Numbered from the stretch's first letter, positions 18,195-28,086 are shown. The stretch: DNA of 64,000 nt from Novosphingobium sp. EMRT-2 (GCF_005145025.1 NZ_CP039695.1:744001-808000); one strand, 5' to 3'. The notes: a model not told the origin generated them from the letters alone. Numbers and translations: made by a program.

Positions 18195-19786
18195 GCGCAG
18201 CCACCCTTCCCGCGGAACAGGCTGGGCAGCCGCCCGCGCCGCCGCCGGCGCGCGAACGCGCGGACCTTACCGCCTGGCTGGGCGTAGCCGCCGGCGCGCT
18301 CGGCTCGCTGATGGCCACGCTCGACATCTCGATCGTCAACGCCTCGCTTCCCACCATCCAGGGCGAGATCGGTGCCTCCGCCAGCGAAGGCACCTGGATT
18401 TCGACGGCCTATCTCGTCGCCGAAATCGTCATCATTCCGCTGACCGCCTGGCTGGAGCGCGTGTTCGGCCTGCGCCGGTTCCTGCTGATCGCATCCGTCC
18501 TGTTCACCGGTTTCTCGATCATGTGCGGCACGTCGACGACGCTGACCGGCATGATCATCGGCCGCATCGGGCAAGGCTTTACCGGCGGTGCGATGATTCC
18601 CACAGCCATGACCATCATCGCCACACGTCTGCCTCCGTCACAGCAACCGATCGGCACGTCGCTGTTCGGCTCGACGGTGATCCTCGGCCCCGTACTCGGG
18701 CCACTGGCCGGTGGCTGGCTGACCGAGAATTTCAGCTGGCACTATGCCTTCTTCATCAACGTTCCGGTCTGTCTGGCGCTTATGGTGCTGCTGCTTGTCG
18801 GCCTTTCCGACCAGAAGCCCAAGCTGGACGAACTGATCGAGGCGGACTGGCTGGGGATCGCGGGCCTTGCGCTGGGACTGGGCGGACTGACGGTCGTGCT
18901 GGAGGAAGGCAACCGCGAACAGTGGTTCGAATCCACGCTGATCTGGCAGTTGACCGCCGTCACCGTGCTGGGTTTCGTGCTGATCGGACTGGGACAGCTG
19001 TACGCGCGCCGCCCCGTGATCAAGCTGGCCCTGCTGCGCAACCGCACGTTCGCGGCAGTCTTCGTCCTCGCGCTGATCCTGGGCGTGGTGCTGTACGGCA
19101 CCGCTTACGTGATCCCGCAGTTCCTGGCCGCTATCGCCGGCTACAACGCGATGCAGGCCGGGCAGGTCGTCTTCATCTCGGGCATTCCCGCCATGATGAT
19201 GATGCCGTTGTTCCCGATCCTGCTCAGCCGGTTCGACCTGCGGCTGATCGTCGCCACCGGGCTGCTGCTGATGATGGCATCGTGCTACATCGACACATCG
19301 CTTACCGCGGACTCCACGGGTTCGGACTTCGTCGATTCCCAGCTCCTTCGCGGACTGGGTCAGGTCCTCAGCATGATGTTCCTCAACCAGGCGGCGATCG
19401 CGGCGGTGCGCCCCGACGAAGCCGGCGACGCCTCAGGCCTGTTCAACGCCGCGCGCAATCTGGGCGGGTCGATCGGGCTTGCCTTGCTGGCGACCGTCCA
19501 GGAGCGCCGGCTCGACTATCATCACTGGACGCTGAATTCCGCTCTCGGCAATAACGATCTTGCCGTGCAGGACTGGGTTTCCAGCACCTCCGCCACGTTC
19601 GGCGGCGGCCCCGACGGCCTTGCCGCTGCCATCCGCCAGATCGACAGCACCGTGCTGCGCGAAGCCATGGTGATGGCGTTCAATGACGATTTCATGTTCC
19701 TTGTGGCGGGCATTCTCGTGGTGACCCCGCTCGTCCTTTTCCTGCGTCCCCTTCCCAAGGGACGCCACATGGCGGCCATGCACTGA
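18191..19786 (+). CDS. emrB: DHA2-family MFS drug transporter (EmrB-type)
   Basis: This 531-residue proton-driven exporter has about 14 transmembrane segments. The DHA2 motifs are present: LMATLDISIVNASLPTIQGEI in TM1, the TM4 region IGRIGQGFTGGAMIPTAMTII, and motif C-like GSTVILGPVLGPLAGGWL in TM5. It overlaps emrA by 4 bases and the outer-membrane gene by one base, so the three proteins are made together as a tripartite pump. The substrates are probably hydrophobic toxins, which cannot be specified from sequence. Confidence 0.93.
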   Translation: MSAATLPAEQAGQPPAPPPARERADLTAWLGVAAGALGSLMATLDISIVNASLPTIQGEIGASASEGTWISTAYLVAEIVIIPLTAWLERVFGLRRFLLIASVLFTGFSIMCGTSTTLTGMIIGRIGQGFTGGAMIPTAMTIIATRLPPSQQPIGTSLFGSTVILGPVLGPLAGGWLTENFSWHYAFFINVPVCLALMVLLLVGLSDQKPKLDELIEADWLGIAGLALGLGGLTVVLEEGNREQWFESTLIWQLTAVTVLGFVLIGLGQLYARRPVIKLALLRNRTFAAVFVLALILGVVLYGTAYVIPQFLAAIAGYNAMQAGQVVFISGIPAMMMMPLFPILLSRFDLRLIVATGLLLMMASCYIDTSLTADSTGSDFVDSQLLRGLGQVLSMMFLNQAAIAAVRPDEAGDASGLFNAARNLGGSIGLALLATVQERRLDYHHWTLNSALGNNDLAVQDWVSSTSATFGGGPDGLAAAIRQIDSTVLREAMVMAFNDDFMFLVAGILVVTPLVLFLRPLPKGRHMAAMH

Positions 19787-21237
19787 TGCGACCGATCACC
19801 CGAACTCTCCTCGCCCCCCTGCTCGCTTCCTGCGCGCTGCTCGTCAGCGGCTGCGCCACGGTCGGCCCCGACTACCACGGCGCGCCAAACGTGGCGGATA
19901 CCGCTGCCACGCGCGGCAGTTTCCTGCGCGCGGACGCCGGAACCAGCACCGCCGCGCCCACCGCCCGCTGGTGGCAGGCGCTGGGCGATCCCGTGCTGGA
20001 CCAAGTCATAGAAACCGCGCTGGCGAACGCGCCCGACGTGCAGGCCGCGAACGCCCGCATCGCGCAGGCACGCGCGGGGCTTGAGGTCAACAAGACCGCG
20101 CTGCTGCCCACCGCCAGCGTTTCGTTCGCCGTGCCCTACGTGAACCTTCCCGGCAGCATTCTGGGCAATTCGGGACGCGAGGAGTTCCACGCCTATGCAC
20201 CAGGCTTCGACACCTCGTGGGAGATCGACCTGTTCGGCGGCACGCGTCGCAAGATCGAAGCGGCTTCCGCCCGCGCCGAGGCCGCCGAAGCGGGCCTTGC
20301 CGACGCCCGCGTGACTCTTTCGGCCGAGATCGCGCGCGCCTACGTTTCGCTGCGCGCCAAGCAGGCCGTGCTGGCGCTGACCGATCGGCAGGCGGCAATC
20401 GACGGCGACCTCGTCACCCTTGCCCGGCAACGGCTGGCGGGCGGCACCGCACCGGAACAGCCGCTAGCGCAGGCCCGCGCCCAACTCGCGCAGACCGAAG
20501 CGGATCGCGCGAAGACGCGGGCCGACATCGTCGTGCTGATCGATCAGATCGCGGTCCTTGCCGGGCGCGAGCCGGGAGCCTTGGACGCGCTGCTGTCCGC
20601 TCCGAACGCGGTGCCGCTGCCGCCGGCCGACGTCGCCGTGGGTGATCCGGCGCTCTTGCTGCGCAACCGCCCGGACATCCGCATGGCCGAACGCCAGCTT
20701 GCCGCCGCCAATGCCGACATTGGCGCCAGGGTGGCGGACAAATATCCGAAGATCAGCTTCACCGGCCTGCTCGGCACCGGCGGACAGAACTTCGCCGACG
20801 TGTTCAAGACATCCAGTCTTGTCGGGCTGGCGCTGCCCCAGATCAAGTGGTCGCTGTTCGACGGAGGCCGCGTGAACGCGCAAGTGCGCTCGGCGAAAGG
20901 CGCATACGCCGAAGCGGAGGCGAATTTCCGTGGGACGGTGCTCAAAGCCCTGCAGGACGCGGAAAATTCGCTGACCCGCTTCGGCGGCCAGCGCATCGCC
21001 TATGGCAAGGCGCTGGACAGCCAGGCACAGGCCATGCGGGCGCACGCGCTCCAGTCGCAACGCGTTCAAGGAGGCACCGCCGGCCGTAGCGACGCACTGA
21101 CCGCCGAACGGCAAGCGGTCCAGGCCGAAATGGCGGCGATCTCGGCCCGGGCCGAACTGACCACCGATTTTGTCGCCGTGGAAAAGGCTCTGGGTCTGGG
21201 CTGGACTGCGCAGACGACGGAGGAAGCGCCGAAATGA
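19786..21237 (+). CDS. NodT-family outer membrane efflux lipoprotein
   Basis: This 483-residue TolC-like channel is the third part of the EmrAB pump. The signal peptide ends in the lipobox LVSGCATVGPDY. Two homologous halves follow, each with a helical barrel repeat: LDQVIETALANAPDVQAANARI in the first, and LLLRNRPDIRMAERQLAAANADIG in the second. The motif RNRPDI is typical of NodT/OprM lipoproteins. The start codon overlaps the emrB stop codon (TGATG). There is no sign of truncation. Confidence 0.93.
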   Translation: MRPITRTLLAPLLASCALLVSGCATVGPDYHGAPNVADTAATRGSFLRADAGTSTAAPTARWWQALGDPVLDQVIETALANAPDVQAANARIAQARAGLEVNKTALLPTASVSFAVPYVNLPGSILGNSGREEFHAYAPGFDTSWEIDLFGGTRRKIEAASARAEAAEAGLADARVTLSAEIARAYVSLRAKQAVLALTDRQAAIDGDLVTLARQRLAGGTAPEQPLAQARAQLAQTEADRAKTRADIVVLIDQIAVLAGREPGALDALLSAPNAVPLPPADVAVGDPALLLRNRPDIRMAERQLAAANADIGARVADKYPKISFTGLLGTGGQNFADVFKTSSLVGLALPQIKWSLFDGGRVNAQVRSAKGAYAEAEANFRGTVLKALQDAENSLTRFGGQRIAYGKALDSQAQAMRAHALQSQRVQGGTAGRSDALTAERQAVQAEMAAISARAELTTDFVAVEKALGLGWTAQTTEEAPK

Positions 21238-21466
21238 GCCGTTTTCGTTCCGTTTATACCGTCTTGACTCGCCGCAAAACTAAGGCACTCTCTGTCCCCA
21301 TAACGCCAGCAAGGCGAGGATTTGGGACGGATGGACTGGATTTCGGATTTTGGCCGCCGATTCTGGCAGGCCTATCAAGAGGGGCTGGTAATGTCCTGCC
21401 CCATTCACCGCGCAGCGGCAGACCGATCGGCGGACAAAGCGCCGTGCGACATCGGTATGCAGCAGT

Positions 21467-22234
21467 ATGACCTCGCCGAAGCGCTCGCAAGGCAGCAAGC
21501 CGTCCGCCACTGAAGACACAGACGGGCTGACTCCGCCAGATGGGCCGACCGACCTGATCGTCGCTTGCGCGGATGAGAGCAGCGAAAGCCGCGCCGTGCG
21601 CCGCGGACGCCCTTCCGCAGCGGAAGCGGAACAGATTGTCGGCCGGATTCTGGAGGCAAGCTGGGACGTCCTGCTGGCCGAGGGCTTTGAAGGCTTCACC
21701 TTCGATCGCGTTGCCCGCCATGCTCATATCGGCAAGGCCACGATCTATTCCCGCTTCGCCAACAAGCGGGAACTGATGGGCGCGCTCCTGCGCTATCGCA
21801 TCGAAGCCCAGCACGCCCACATCAGCGCCACCGGCGCGGATCTCCCGCCGATAGAAGCGTTCACCGCGCGCAGCACCGAAGTGCTGTCGCTGCTGCTTTC
21901 ACCCGACGGCATCCTGCAGGAACGCCTGATCGACTGGATGGATCAGGAAGGCGACGGCGAATGCGGCGAAGTTCGCACGGCGATCTATCGCCATTCGCTC
22001 GTCGCCATCGAAGCGTTGATCCACAAGGCGAATGCTACGGGGCTGGTCCATATTCACGATCCGGCAGCGGCGGCGGAATTCTGGCTGGAAGGCCTGGTCG
22101 GCCACGCGCGCGTAACGCGGGCGGACGAGAACTGGGATCGGGCCGCGCATGAACGCTGGTCGCACAAATACGTGCACTTCTTCTTTTCCGGAGTCGCGAC
22201 GAACACCCCGGACACCATCGCGCCAACCGCGTAG
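21467..22234 (+). CDS. TetR-family repressor, probable regulator of the emrAB-nodT pump
   Basis: This 255-residue protein has an N-terminal TetR helix-turn-helix: RILEASWDVLLAEGFEGFT, then VARHAHIGKATIYSRFANKRELMGALL. The C-terminal domain contains a TetR_C-type segment (RLIDWMDQEG, VAIEALIHKANATGLVHIHD). The first 40 residues before the HTH are polar and may be disordered, or the true start may lie further in, since the ATG at 21467 has no good ribosome site. It follows the efflux operon by 229 bases on the same strand. The palindrome at 16955-16974 is its most likely target. Confidence 0.88.
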   Translation: MTSPKRSQGSKPSATEDTDGLTPPDGPTDLIVACADESSESRAVRRGRPSAAEAEQIVGRILEASWDVLLAEGFEGFTFDRVARHAHIGKATIYSRFANKRELMGALLRYRIEAQHAHISATGADLPPIEAFTARSTEVLSLLLSPDGILQERLIDWMDQEGDGECGEVRTAIYRHSLVAIEALIHKANATGLVHIHDPAAAAEFWLEGLVGHARVTRADENWDRAAHERWSHKYVHFFFSGVATNTPDTIAPTA

Positions 22235-22254
22235 CCGGGTTCAGCGAGTCGGAT

Positions 22255-22440
22255 TCAGCGCATCGCGGGCGAACGGGCCAGCGCGTCCAGCAAGCCGGTG
22301 CGGGTATCGACGATACGCGCTGCGTCGCGCCCCGCCAGATCGCGCAACAGCCCGTCCGCGTCCCCGAAATGATACCGCACCAGCGCGGAATTGACGGCCG
22401 ACGCCAGCGGGAACAGCGCTGCCACGGAGTTAACGGCCTG
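22255..22440 (-). pseudogene. Remnant of a TetR-family regulator N-terminus
   Basis: On the minus strand a frame of about 60 residues reads AVNSALVRYHFGDADGLLRD followed by LAGRDAARIVDTRTGLLDALA and then a stop. This is the recognition helix and following helix of an AcrR/TetR regulator (compare the usual VNxALVxYHFGxKDGLL). The first HTH helix is poorly preserved and the whole ligand-binding domain is absent. Downstream DNA is taken by the convergent TetR gene at 21467. I read it as a decayed gene, not a functional one. Confidence 0.55.
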
Positions 22441-22592
22441 TACGGGGCCACCCGCCCCTTCCGCTTCACCGGATCGATGCCTTTGCCTGCCAGACAGGGC
22501 GGGCACATCATTCCAGCCCGCGAGGCCACCATGACCGCCCTCCTTCCCGCCCCTTTGCCGCAACCGGCGATGGCGGCCGAGCCTGTCCGGAT

Positions 22593-24620
22593 ATGCCCGG
22601 CGCCATGAAGCACATGACCTTTCCCGGGCCGGAAACGGATAGCACCGACGAACGGATCGATCATCTGCGTCACCTGCTCGAGCGCGAGCGCAAGGCCCGG
22701 ATCGAAGCCGAGGCCGTCGCCGAACGAAGCTGGCGCGATCTTTACGAGAACCAGGTCCGCCTGGCGCTTCTCCAGCGGATCACCGACGCCTCCAACCAGT
22801 CGAGCGACTTCAAGGCCGCGCTGGGCATCGCTCTGGCCGAAATCTGCGCCCACATGAACTGGGACGTCGGCCACGCCTATCGCATCGATCTTGAAGGCAA
22901 GGCGCGGCGGCAGGCGCGGATCACCTACGCTGCCGAGCCCGACCGGTTCCGCGCGATCATGGATGCCTCGCGCCGGCAGGTGCTGCGCGAAGGGGTGGAC
23001 CTGCCTGGCCGGGTGCTGCGCGACCGGCATCCGCACTGGATCGACGAAATGGCGGAGGACAAATGGTTTCCGCGCCGCGATCTGGCGCTCCAGTCCGGAC
23101 TGCAATCGGCCTGCGCCTTTCCCGTGCTGGTGGGCGATGAACTGGTGGCGGTGATGGAATTCTTCTCGCGCCGCCAGCTGGTAGACAAGGACAACATCCT
23201 GCTGACCGTGACCCAGGCCAGCACGCAGCTGGCCCGCGTGGTGGAACGCGAGCGCGCCCGGACGACGTTGCTGCACGAGGCGCGCCACGATGCGATGACC
23301 GGCCTTCCCAACCGCGTGCTGCTGGACGAGCGCGCGCGCGCCGCGTTCGCCCGGCTTCCGCGGTCCGGCAAGGACCTGGCGATACTGGTTATCGATCTGG
23401 ATGGCTTCAAGGCGGTGAACGACAAGCATGGCCACCACGCGGGCGACGCCTTGCTGGTCGAGGTGGCCAGGCGCTTTGACCGGGTTGTCGCCGGGATACG
23501 CGGCAAGGACGGTTGGCCTGGCCCCTCCCCGCGCATCACCCTGGCGCGCGTGGGGGGCGACGAGTTCGTTATCCTCATGGATATGCTTGCCGACAAGCGC
23601 CAGCCCGGATTTCTCGCCAACCGGCTGCTGGCCGCCCTGCGCGAACCGATGCCGATCGATGGCGAGATGGTATCGGTGGGCGCATCGATCGGTATCGCCC
23701 ACGGCGGCGGCGACTACACCTCGATCGAGCAGATCCGCCGCGATGCGGACCTCGCGATGTACGAGGCCAAGGGCGGCGGACGGGACCGGATCGTCACCTT
23801 CACCGATACGCTGGGCAGCGACGTGCGCCGGCGCATGGCGCTGGAGCGCGAACTGCGCGAAGCGATCCGCGAAAACCAGTTCCTGCTGTTCTACCAGCCG
23901 ATCTTCTGCCTTGGCGAAACGCCGTATCTGCTGGGTTTCGAGGCTCTGATCCGCTGGGCGCACCCCACCCGGGGCACGCTGTCGCCCGATGCCTTCATCC
24001 CAGCGGCGGAAGCCAGCGGCCTGATCGTGTTCATCGGCGACTGGGTGATGCGGCAGGCCTGCACCGCGCTCGCCCGGCTGCACCGGCTGTTGCCCGCGCA
24101 CAACCGCCCGTTCGTCAGCGTCAACATCGCCCCGCAGCAGTTTCTCCAGCCCGATTTCACGCAAAGCGTGCGCCGCGCGATCGCGGACAGCGGACTGCCA
24201 CCGCGCTGCCTCAAGCTGGAAGTGACCGAAGGCGTCGCCATCATCGACGCGGCGCGCACGCGGGCGGTGCTGGAGGAAATCCGTGCCTGGGGCGTGCAGA
24301 CCAGCCTCGACGATTTCGGCACCGGCTATTCCTCGCTCAGCTACCTGAAGAACCTGCCGTTCGATTCGCTCAAGATCGACCGCTCGTTCACCGCGTCGAT
24401 CGACGATCCCAAGAGCCGCGACATCATCCAGACCATTCTCGATCTCGCCGGCAAGCTGGGGCTGACCGTGGTGGCCGAAGGCATCGAGTCCTTGGAACAG
24501 GACCGGATGCTGCAAAGTATGGGCTGCACGTTCGGCCAGGGCTATCATCTTGCCCCGCCGCTGGAGGAAACGGCCGCTTTCGCGCTAGCCTCCACCGAAG
24601 CGCAAGTACCCAGGGCCTGA
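22593..24620 (+). CDS. GAF-GGDEF-EAL cyclic-di-GMP signalling protein
   Basis: This 675-residue cytoplasmic protein opens with a short coiled coil (RHLLERERKARIEAEAVAERS). A GAF domain spans about 55-215, GGDEF about 225-400 and EAL about 415-665. The cyclase active-site motif is intact (ARVGGDEFVIL), but no RxxD inhibitory site precedes it. The phosphodiesterase residues also look intact: GFEALIRW, SLDDFGTGYSSL and VVAEGIES. It may therefore make and break c-di-GMP, with the GAF domain sensing a small ligand. It stands alone, so its input and target are unknown. The start could also be 22605 or 22614. Confidence 0.92.
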   Translation: MPGAMKHMTFPGPETDSTDERIDHLRHLLERERKARIEAEAVAERSWRDLYENQVRLALLQRITDASNQSSDFKAALGIALAEICAHMNWDVGHAYRIDLEGKARRQARITYAAEPDRFRAIMDASRRQVLREGVDLPGRVLRDRHPHWIDEMAEDKWFPRRDLALQSGLQSACAFPVLVGDELVAVMEFFSRRQLVDKDNILLTVTQASTQLARVVERERARTTLLHEARHDAMTGLPNRVLLDERARAAFARLPRSGKDLAILVIDLDGFKAVNDKHGHHAGDALLVEVARRFDRVVAGIRGKDGWPGPSPRITLARVGGDEFVILMDMLADKRQPGFLANRLLAALREPMPIDGEMVSVGASIGIAHGGGDYTSIEQIRRDADLAMYEAKGGGRDRIVTFTDTLGSDVRRRMALERELREAIRENQFLLFYQPIFCLGETPYLLGFEALIRWAHPTRGTLSPDAFIPAAEASGLIVFIGDWVMRQACTALARLHRLLPAHNRPFVSVNIAPQQFLQPDFTQSVRRAIADSGLPPRCLKLEVTEGVAIIDAARTRAVLEEIRAWGVQTSLDDFGTGYSSLSYLKNLPFDSLKIDRSFTASIDDPKSRDIIQTILDLAGKLGLTVVAEGIESLEQDRMLQSMGCTFGQGYHLAPPLEETAAFALASTEAQVPRA

Positions 24621-24697
24621 TCGCCGGCAGGGCAATTCGTCACTGTACCATCGCGGTTCAGGGGCTATTCTCGCGCTTTCTTGGCAAGGAGGCTCCC

Positions 24698-25531
24698 ATG
24701 GCAAACAGCCCGTGGCACCACGCCCGCAACTCCAGCGTGGCCGACGACATCGATTTCGAGATCAAGGGGCAGGAACTGCAGTTCCTGGAAATCGAGCTGG
24801 ACCCCGGCGAAAGCGCCGTCGCCGAAGCCGGCGCCTTCGTGTGGAAGGACGCCTCGATCGGCATGACCACGGTGTTCGGCGATGGCAGCGGCGGCGGTGA
24901 CGGCGGCTTCATGGGCAAGCTGCTGGGCGCTGGCAAGCGGCTGGTCACCGGCGAGAGCCTGTTCACCACCGTGTTCACGCACAACGGCCAAGGCAAGGCG
25001 CGCGTCGCCTTCGCTTCCCCCACGCCGGGTTCGATCCTGCCGATCAAGCTGTCCGACGTGGGCGGCACGCTGATCTGCCAGAAGGACAGCTTTCTCGCCG
25101 CCGCGCGCGGCGTGTCGATCGGCGTGGCCTTTCAGCGCCGGGTCATGACCGGCCTGTTCGGCGGCGAAGGCTTCATCATGCAGAAGCTGGACGGCGACGG
25201 CTGGGTCTTCGTGCAGATGGGCGGCACGCTGGTCGAGCGCGAACTCGGCCCAGGCGAACAGCTCCATGTCGATACCGGCTGCCTTGCCGCCTACACGCAG
25301 GGCGTCGATTTCGATCTGGTGACGGCGGGCGGCGTGCGCAGCGTGCTGTTCGGCGGCGAAGGCCTGTTCTTCGCGCGGCTGACCGGGCCGGGAAAGGTCT
25401 GGATACAATCCCTGCCCTTCGCCCGACTAGCCGGGCGGATGCTGGCGGCGTCGGGCAGCCGTGGCGGCCAGAACCGTGGCGAAGGCTCGGTCCTGGGCGC
25501 GCTCGGCGATTTCATCGACGGAAGTAACTGA
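24698..25531 (+). CDS. AIM24 / TIGR00266 family protein
   Basis: This 277-residue protein belongs to the AIM24 family, a beta-rich double-helix fold of unknown biochemical role that is also found in yeast mitochondria. Typical stretches are FEIKGQELQFLEIELDPGES near the start, Gly-rich GLFGGEGFIMQKLDGDGWVF, and HVDTGCLAAYTQGVDFDLVT. There is no signal peptide or membrane helix. The ATG is supported by an AAGGAGG ribosome site at 24685-24691; the open frame extends upstream into the EAL gene, but that extension is not coding. It converges on the TonB receptor gene. Confidence 0.88.
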   Translation: MANSPWHHARNSSVADDIDFEIKGQELQFLEIELDPGESAVAEAGAFVWKDASIGMTTVFGDGSGGGDGGFMGKLLGAGKRLVTGESLFTTVFTHNGQGKARVAFASPTPGSILPIKLSDVGGTLICQKDSFLAAARGVSIGVAFQRRVMTGLFGGEGFIMQKLDGDGWVFVQMGGTLVERELGPGEQLHVDTGCLAAYTQGVDFDLVTAGGVRSVLFGGEGLFFARLTGPGKVWIQSLPFARLAGRMLAASGSRGGQNRGEGSVLGALGDFIDGSN

Positions 25532-25590
25532 GACGCGCGGGGCAAGCCGGCGGACCTGGATGGAAACGCCGGCCTGCTCCGCGCAAATGG

Positions 25591-28086
25591 TCAGAACTTC
25601 AGACGGATGGTTCCGCCAAACGTGCGCGGATCGCCGACCTGCGCAGCGATCAACCCGGTGTTGCCGCCCGTTCCGGCCAGCAGCAGGTCGATGTAGTTCC
25701 GATCGAACGCGTTGCGTACCCACAGGAAGGCATCGAGCGATTCCGTGCGGAAGCCGCCCCGGAAGTTCTGGATCGAATAGCCGTTGACCCAGGTGTAGAT
25801 CGACGGCGTGGGGTTGGACGACCAGCGCGAACGATAGCTGGCATCGTAGCCGATGTAGAACTGCCCTTCTTCGCCGAACACCTTGGCCGGCTGGTTCACT
25901 TCCGCACCCCAGGCGAAAGCCCACTTCGATACGCCCGGCAGCACCTGACCAGAGGCATCGACGAACGGCGGGCTGTTGCCCACCTGACCCGGTGCGGCGA
26001 TCGTGCCGGTGTAGCTGCACTTGCCTGTCGCGACGATCCCGGTGCTGGTGCCCCCGGAAAGTTCCGGCGGAGGCGGCGCGTCGCAGAACTTCACGTATTT
26101 GGCATCGGTAAAGGCGCCGTTGACATAGGCCGAGAAGCGATCGCTCGGGCGGATCGAGAAATCGGCCTCCACGCCGCGCGTGCGCACCTTGTCCGCGTTC
26201 GCCAGATAGCCGCGCACCGTGCCGAACTGCCCGTTGCTGACGTTGGCCTGGAAGTTCTTGATGTTGGTCCAGAAGCCGGTGACGTTGAACGTCGCGCGGC
26301 GATCCCAGAACTGGCTCTTGAAGCCGATTTCGAAGTGATCGACCTTTTCCGGCTTGATCGTGGCCGCCGCCTGGATCGGTGCGCCGTTGGCATCCGCCGG
26401 CACGCCGTTCAGGTTGATGCCGCCGGTCTTGAACGAACGCGCGTAGGTTGCGTAGACGTTGATGTCCCGGGCCACCTTGTAGCGCAGGTTCACGTCGTAG
26501 GAGACGTTCCAGGCGCTGAACTTGGGCTCGAAGAACTGCGACGCCTGGATGCCGCGCTGCGCCGCCGTCCACGGATCGTTGTAGTACGGCGAACCGGGAA
26601 CGGCCGAGACCACCTGCCGCGTTCCATCCGACGCGGTGCCGGTGACGACGGAATTATAGAGCCCGTCCTTCTTGTCGTAGTTGACGCGGAAGCCCGGCGA
26701 CACGGTGAAGCTGTCGGTGATGTCCCAGTTCAGCTTGGCATAGGCGGCAAGGCTGGTGTTGTTCAGCCGGATGTCATTGATGGCGACAAGATTGTTCAGC
26801 ACCGCCGGGTTGTTCGACAGCGCGCTGGTGGGGTTGAGCAGCCACTTGCTGGCGGCCGGACCGGTCTGCTGGATGCCGCTGGTGCGGATATCCTGGTGGA
26901 AGCCGAACAGGCCGACCACGAAATCGTAGCCCTTGCCCTTGTGGTTGAAGCGGAACTCCTGCGTGTACTGGTTCTGCTTGGTGGGGTTGTTGACCTTGGT
27001 ATAGACCGCAAGGCCGGTGTAATCGCGGTCGTTGGCCGGGCTCCAGTCCCAATAGCGCCACGCCGTGATCGAGGTCAGCGTGTTGTCGGGATCGATGTCC
27101 CACACCGCCTTGGCCGAAACGCCGCCGTGCTCGTTGCGCGCGGACAGCGCGGCATCGGCGTCGGTCAGGCGGTCATAGGGATTGGTGCTGGGCACCCGGT
27201 ATCCGGGGAAATACGAAATCAGCGCGGGATACTGGCGGTTCGTCGCCCGCTGCGTGGGGCCATAGCCGCCATAGGCGAACGCGCAGCAGATCGGGTCCTG
27301 CAGGTTCCAGTCGCCCGACAGGGTGACGTTGAGGCTCGACGTCGGCTTCCACAGCAGCGATCCGCGCAGGCCGATATTGTCCTGCGACTGGATCCAGGTG
27401 TTGCTGTAGGTATCGAACAGCGTGCCGCGGCGGCTGGTCGTGGTGACGCTGATGCGCGCGGCCAGCTTGTCGGACAGCGGGCCGGAGATCGAGGCCTTGC
27501 CCTGCTTGAAGTTCAGGTTGCCGAGCGAGATTTCGGCCTTGCCTTCAAAGTCGAAGCTGGGCGGTCGCGTTGTGATGTTGATCGCGCCAGCGGTGGTGTT
27601 CTTGCCATAGAGCGTGCCCTGCGGCCCGCGCAGCGTTTCGATCTGCTCCACATCGACGAAGTCCAGCGTCGCCGAGGCAATACGGTTGTAATAGACATCG
27701 TCGATGTAGATGCCCACGCCCTGTTCGAAGCCGTCGTTGGTCAGGCCGAACGGGGCGCCGATGCCGCGAATGTTGATGAAGGTGTTGCGCGGGTTCTGCG
27801 AATAGAATTGCAGCGTGGGCTGTATCTGGGTCAGGCGCGCAATATTGTAGGTACCCTGCGCGTCGAGCTTGGCGGCTTCGACCACCGAGATCGCCAGCGG
27901 CACGGTCTGGACGTTTTCCTGGCGGCGGCGGGCCGTGACGATGATGGCGTCACCCCCCGAACTTTCACCGTCGGGTGCGGAAACGCTTTCCTCGGCGGCC
28001 GCGGGAGCGGGCGCCTGTTGCGCGAGTACGGGAGCGGCGAGCAGCGCAAAGGGCGCGGCTCCCGCCAGCAGGAGAGCACGGGACAT
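25591..28086 (-). CDS. TonB-dependent outer membrane receptor
   Basis: This 831-residue receptor has a signal peptide ending at APVLAQQ, a TonB box-like segment (DAIIVTARRRQ, about 46-56), and the plug domain (NVQTVPLAISVVEAAKL to LRGPQGTLYGKNTTAGAINI). A C-terminal beta barrel of about 22 strands ends with the outer-membrane signature FGGTIRLKF. It is typical of the expanded sphingomonad receptors for sugars, aromatics, siderophores or sulfur compounds. The gene follows the sulfate transport operon on the same strand after only 122 bases, so a sulfur-related substrate is possible but unproven. AAGGATCC precedes the ATG. Confidence 0.93.
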   Translation of the reverse strand: MSRALLLAGAAPFALLAAPVLAQQAPAPAAAEESVSAPDGESSGGDAIIVTARRRQENVQTVPLAISVVEAAKLDAQGTYNIARLTQIQPTLQFYSQNPRNTFINIRGIGAPFGLTNDGFEQGVGIYIDDVYYNRIASATLDFVDVEQIETLRGPQGTLYGKNTTAGAINITTRPPSFDFEGKAEISLGNLNFKQGKASISGPLSDKLAARISVTTTSRRGTLFDTYSNTWIQSQDNIGLRGSLLWKPTSSLNVTLSGDWNLQDPICCAFAYGGYGPTQRATNRQYPALISYFPGYRVPSTNPYDRLTDADAALSARNEHGGVSAKAVWDIDPDNTLTSITAWRYWDWSPANDRDYTGLAVYTKVNNPTKQNQYTQEFRFNHKGKGYDFVVGLFGFHQDIRTSGIQQTGPAASKWLLNPTSALSNNPAVLNNLVAINDIRLNNTSLAAYAKLNWDITDSFTVSPGFRVNYDKKDGLYNSVVTGTASDGTRQVVSAVPGSPYYNDPWTAAQRGIQASQFFEPKFSAWNVSYDVNLRYKVARDINVYATYARSFKTGGINLNGVPADANGAPIQAAATIKPEKVDHFEIGFKSQFWDRRATFNVTGFWTNIKNFQANVSNGQFGTVRGYLANADKVRTRGVEADFSIRPSDRFSAYVNGAFTDAKYVKFCDAPPPPELSGGTSTGIVATGKCSYTGTIAAPGQVGNSPPFVDASGQVLPGVSKWAFAWGAEVNQPAKVFGEEGQFYIGYDASYRSRWSSNPTPSIYTWVNGYSIQNFRGGFRTESLDAFLWVRNAFDRNYIDLLLAGTGGNTGLIAAQVGDPRTFGGTIRLKF

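Noticed and set aside
22035..24548. An 837-codon open frame on the minus strand
   Set aside because: It lies antisense to the GAF-GGDEF-EAL gene and part of the TetR gene. The protein has no recognisable domain and is typical of an antisense shadow in high-GC DNA.
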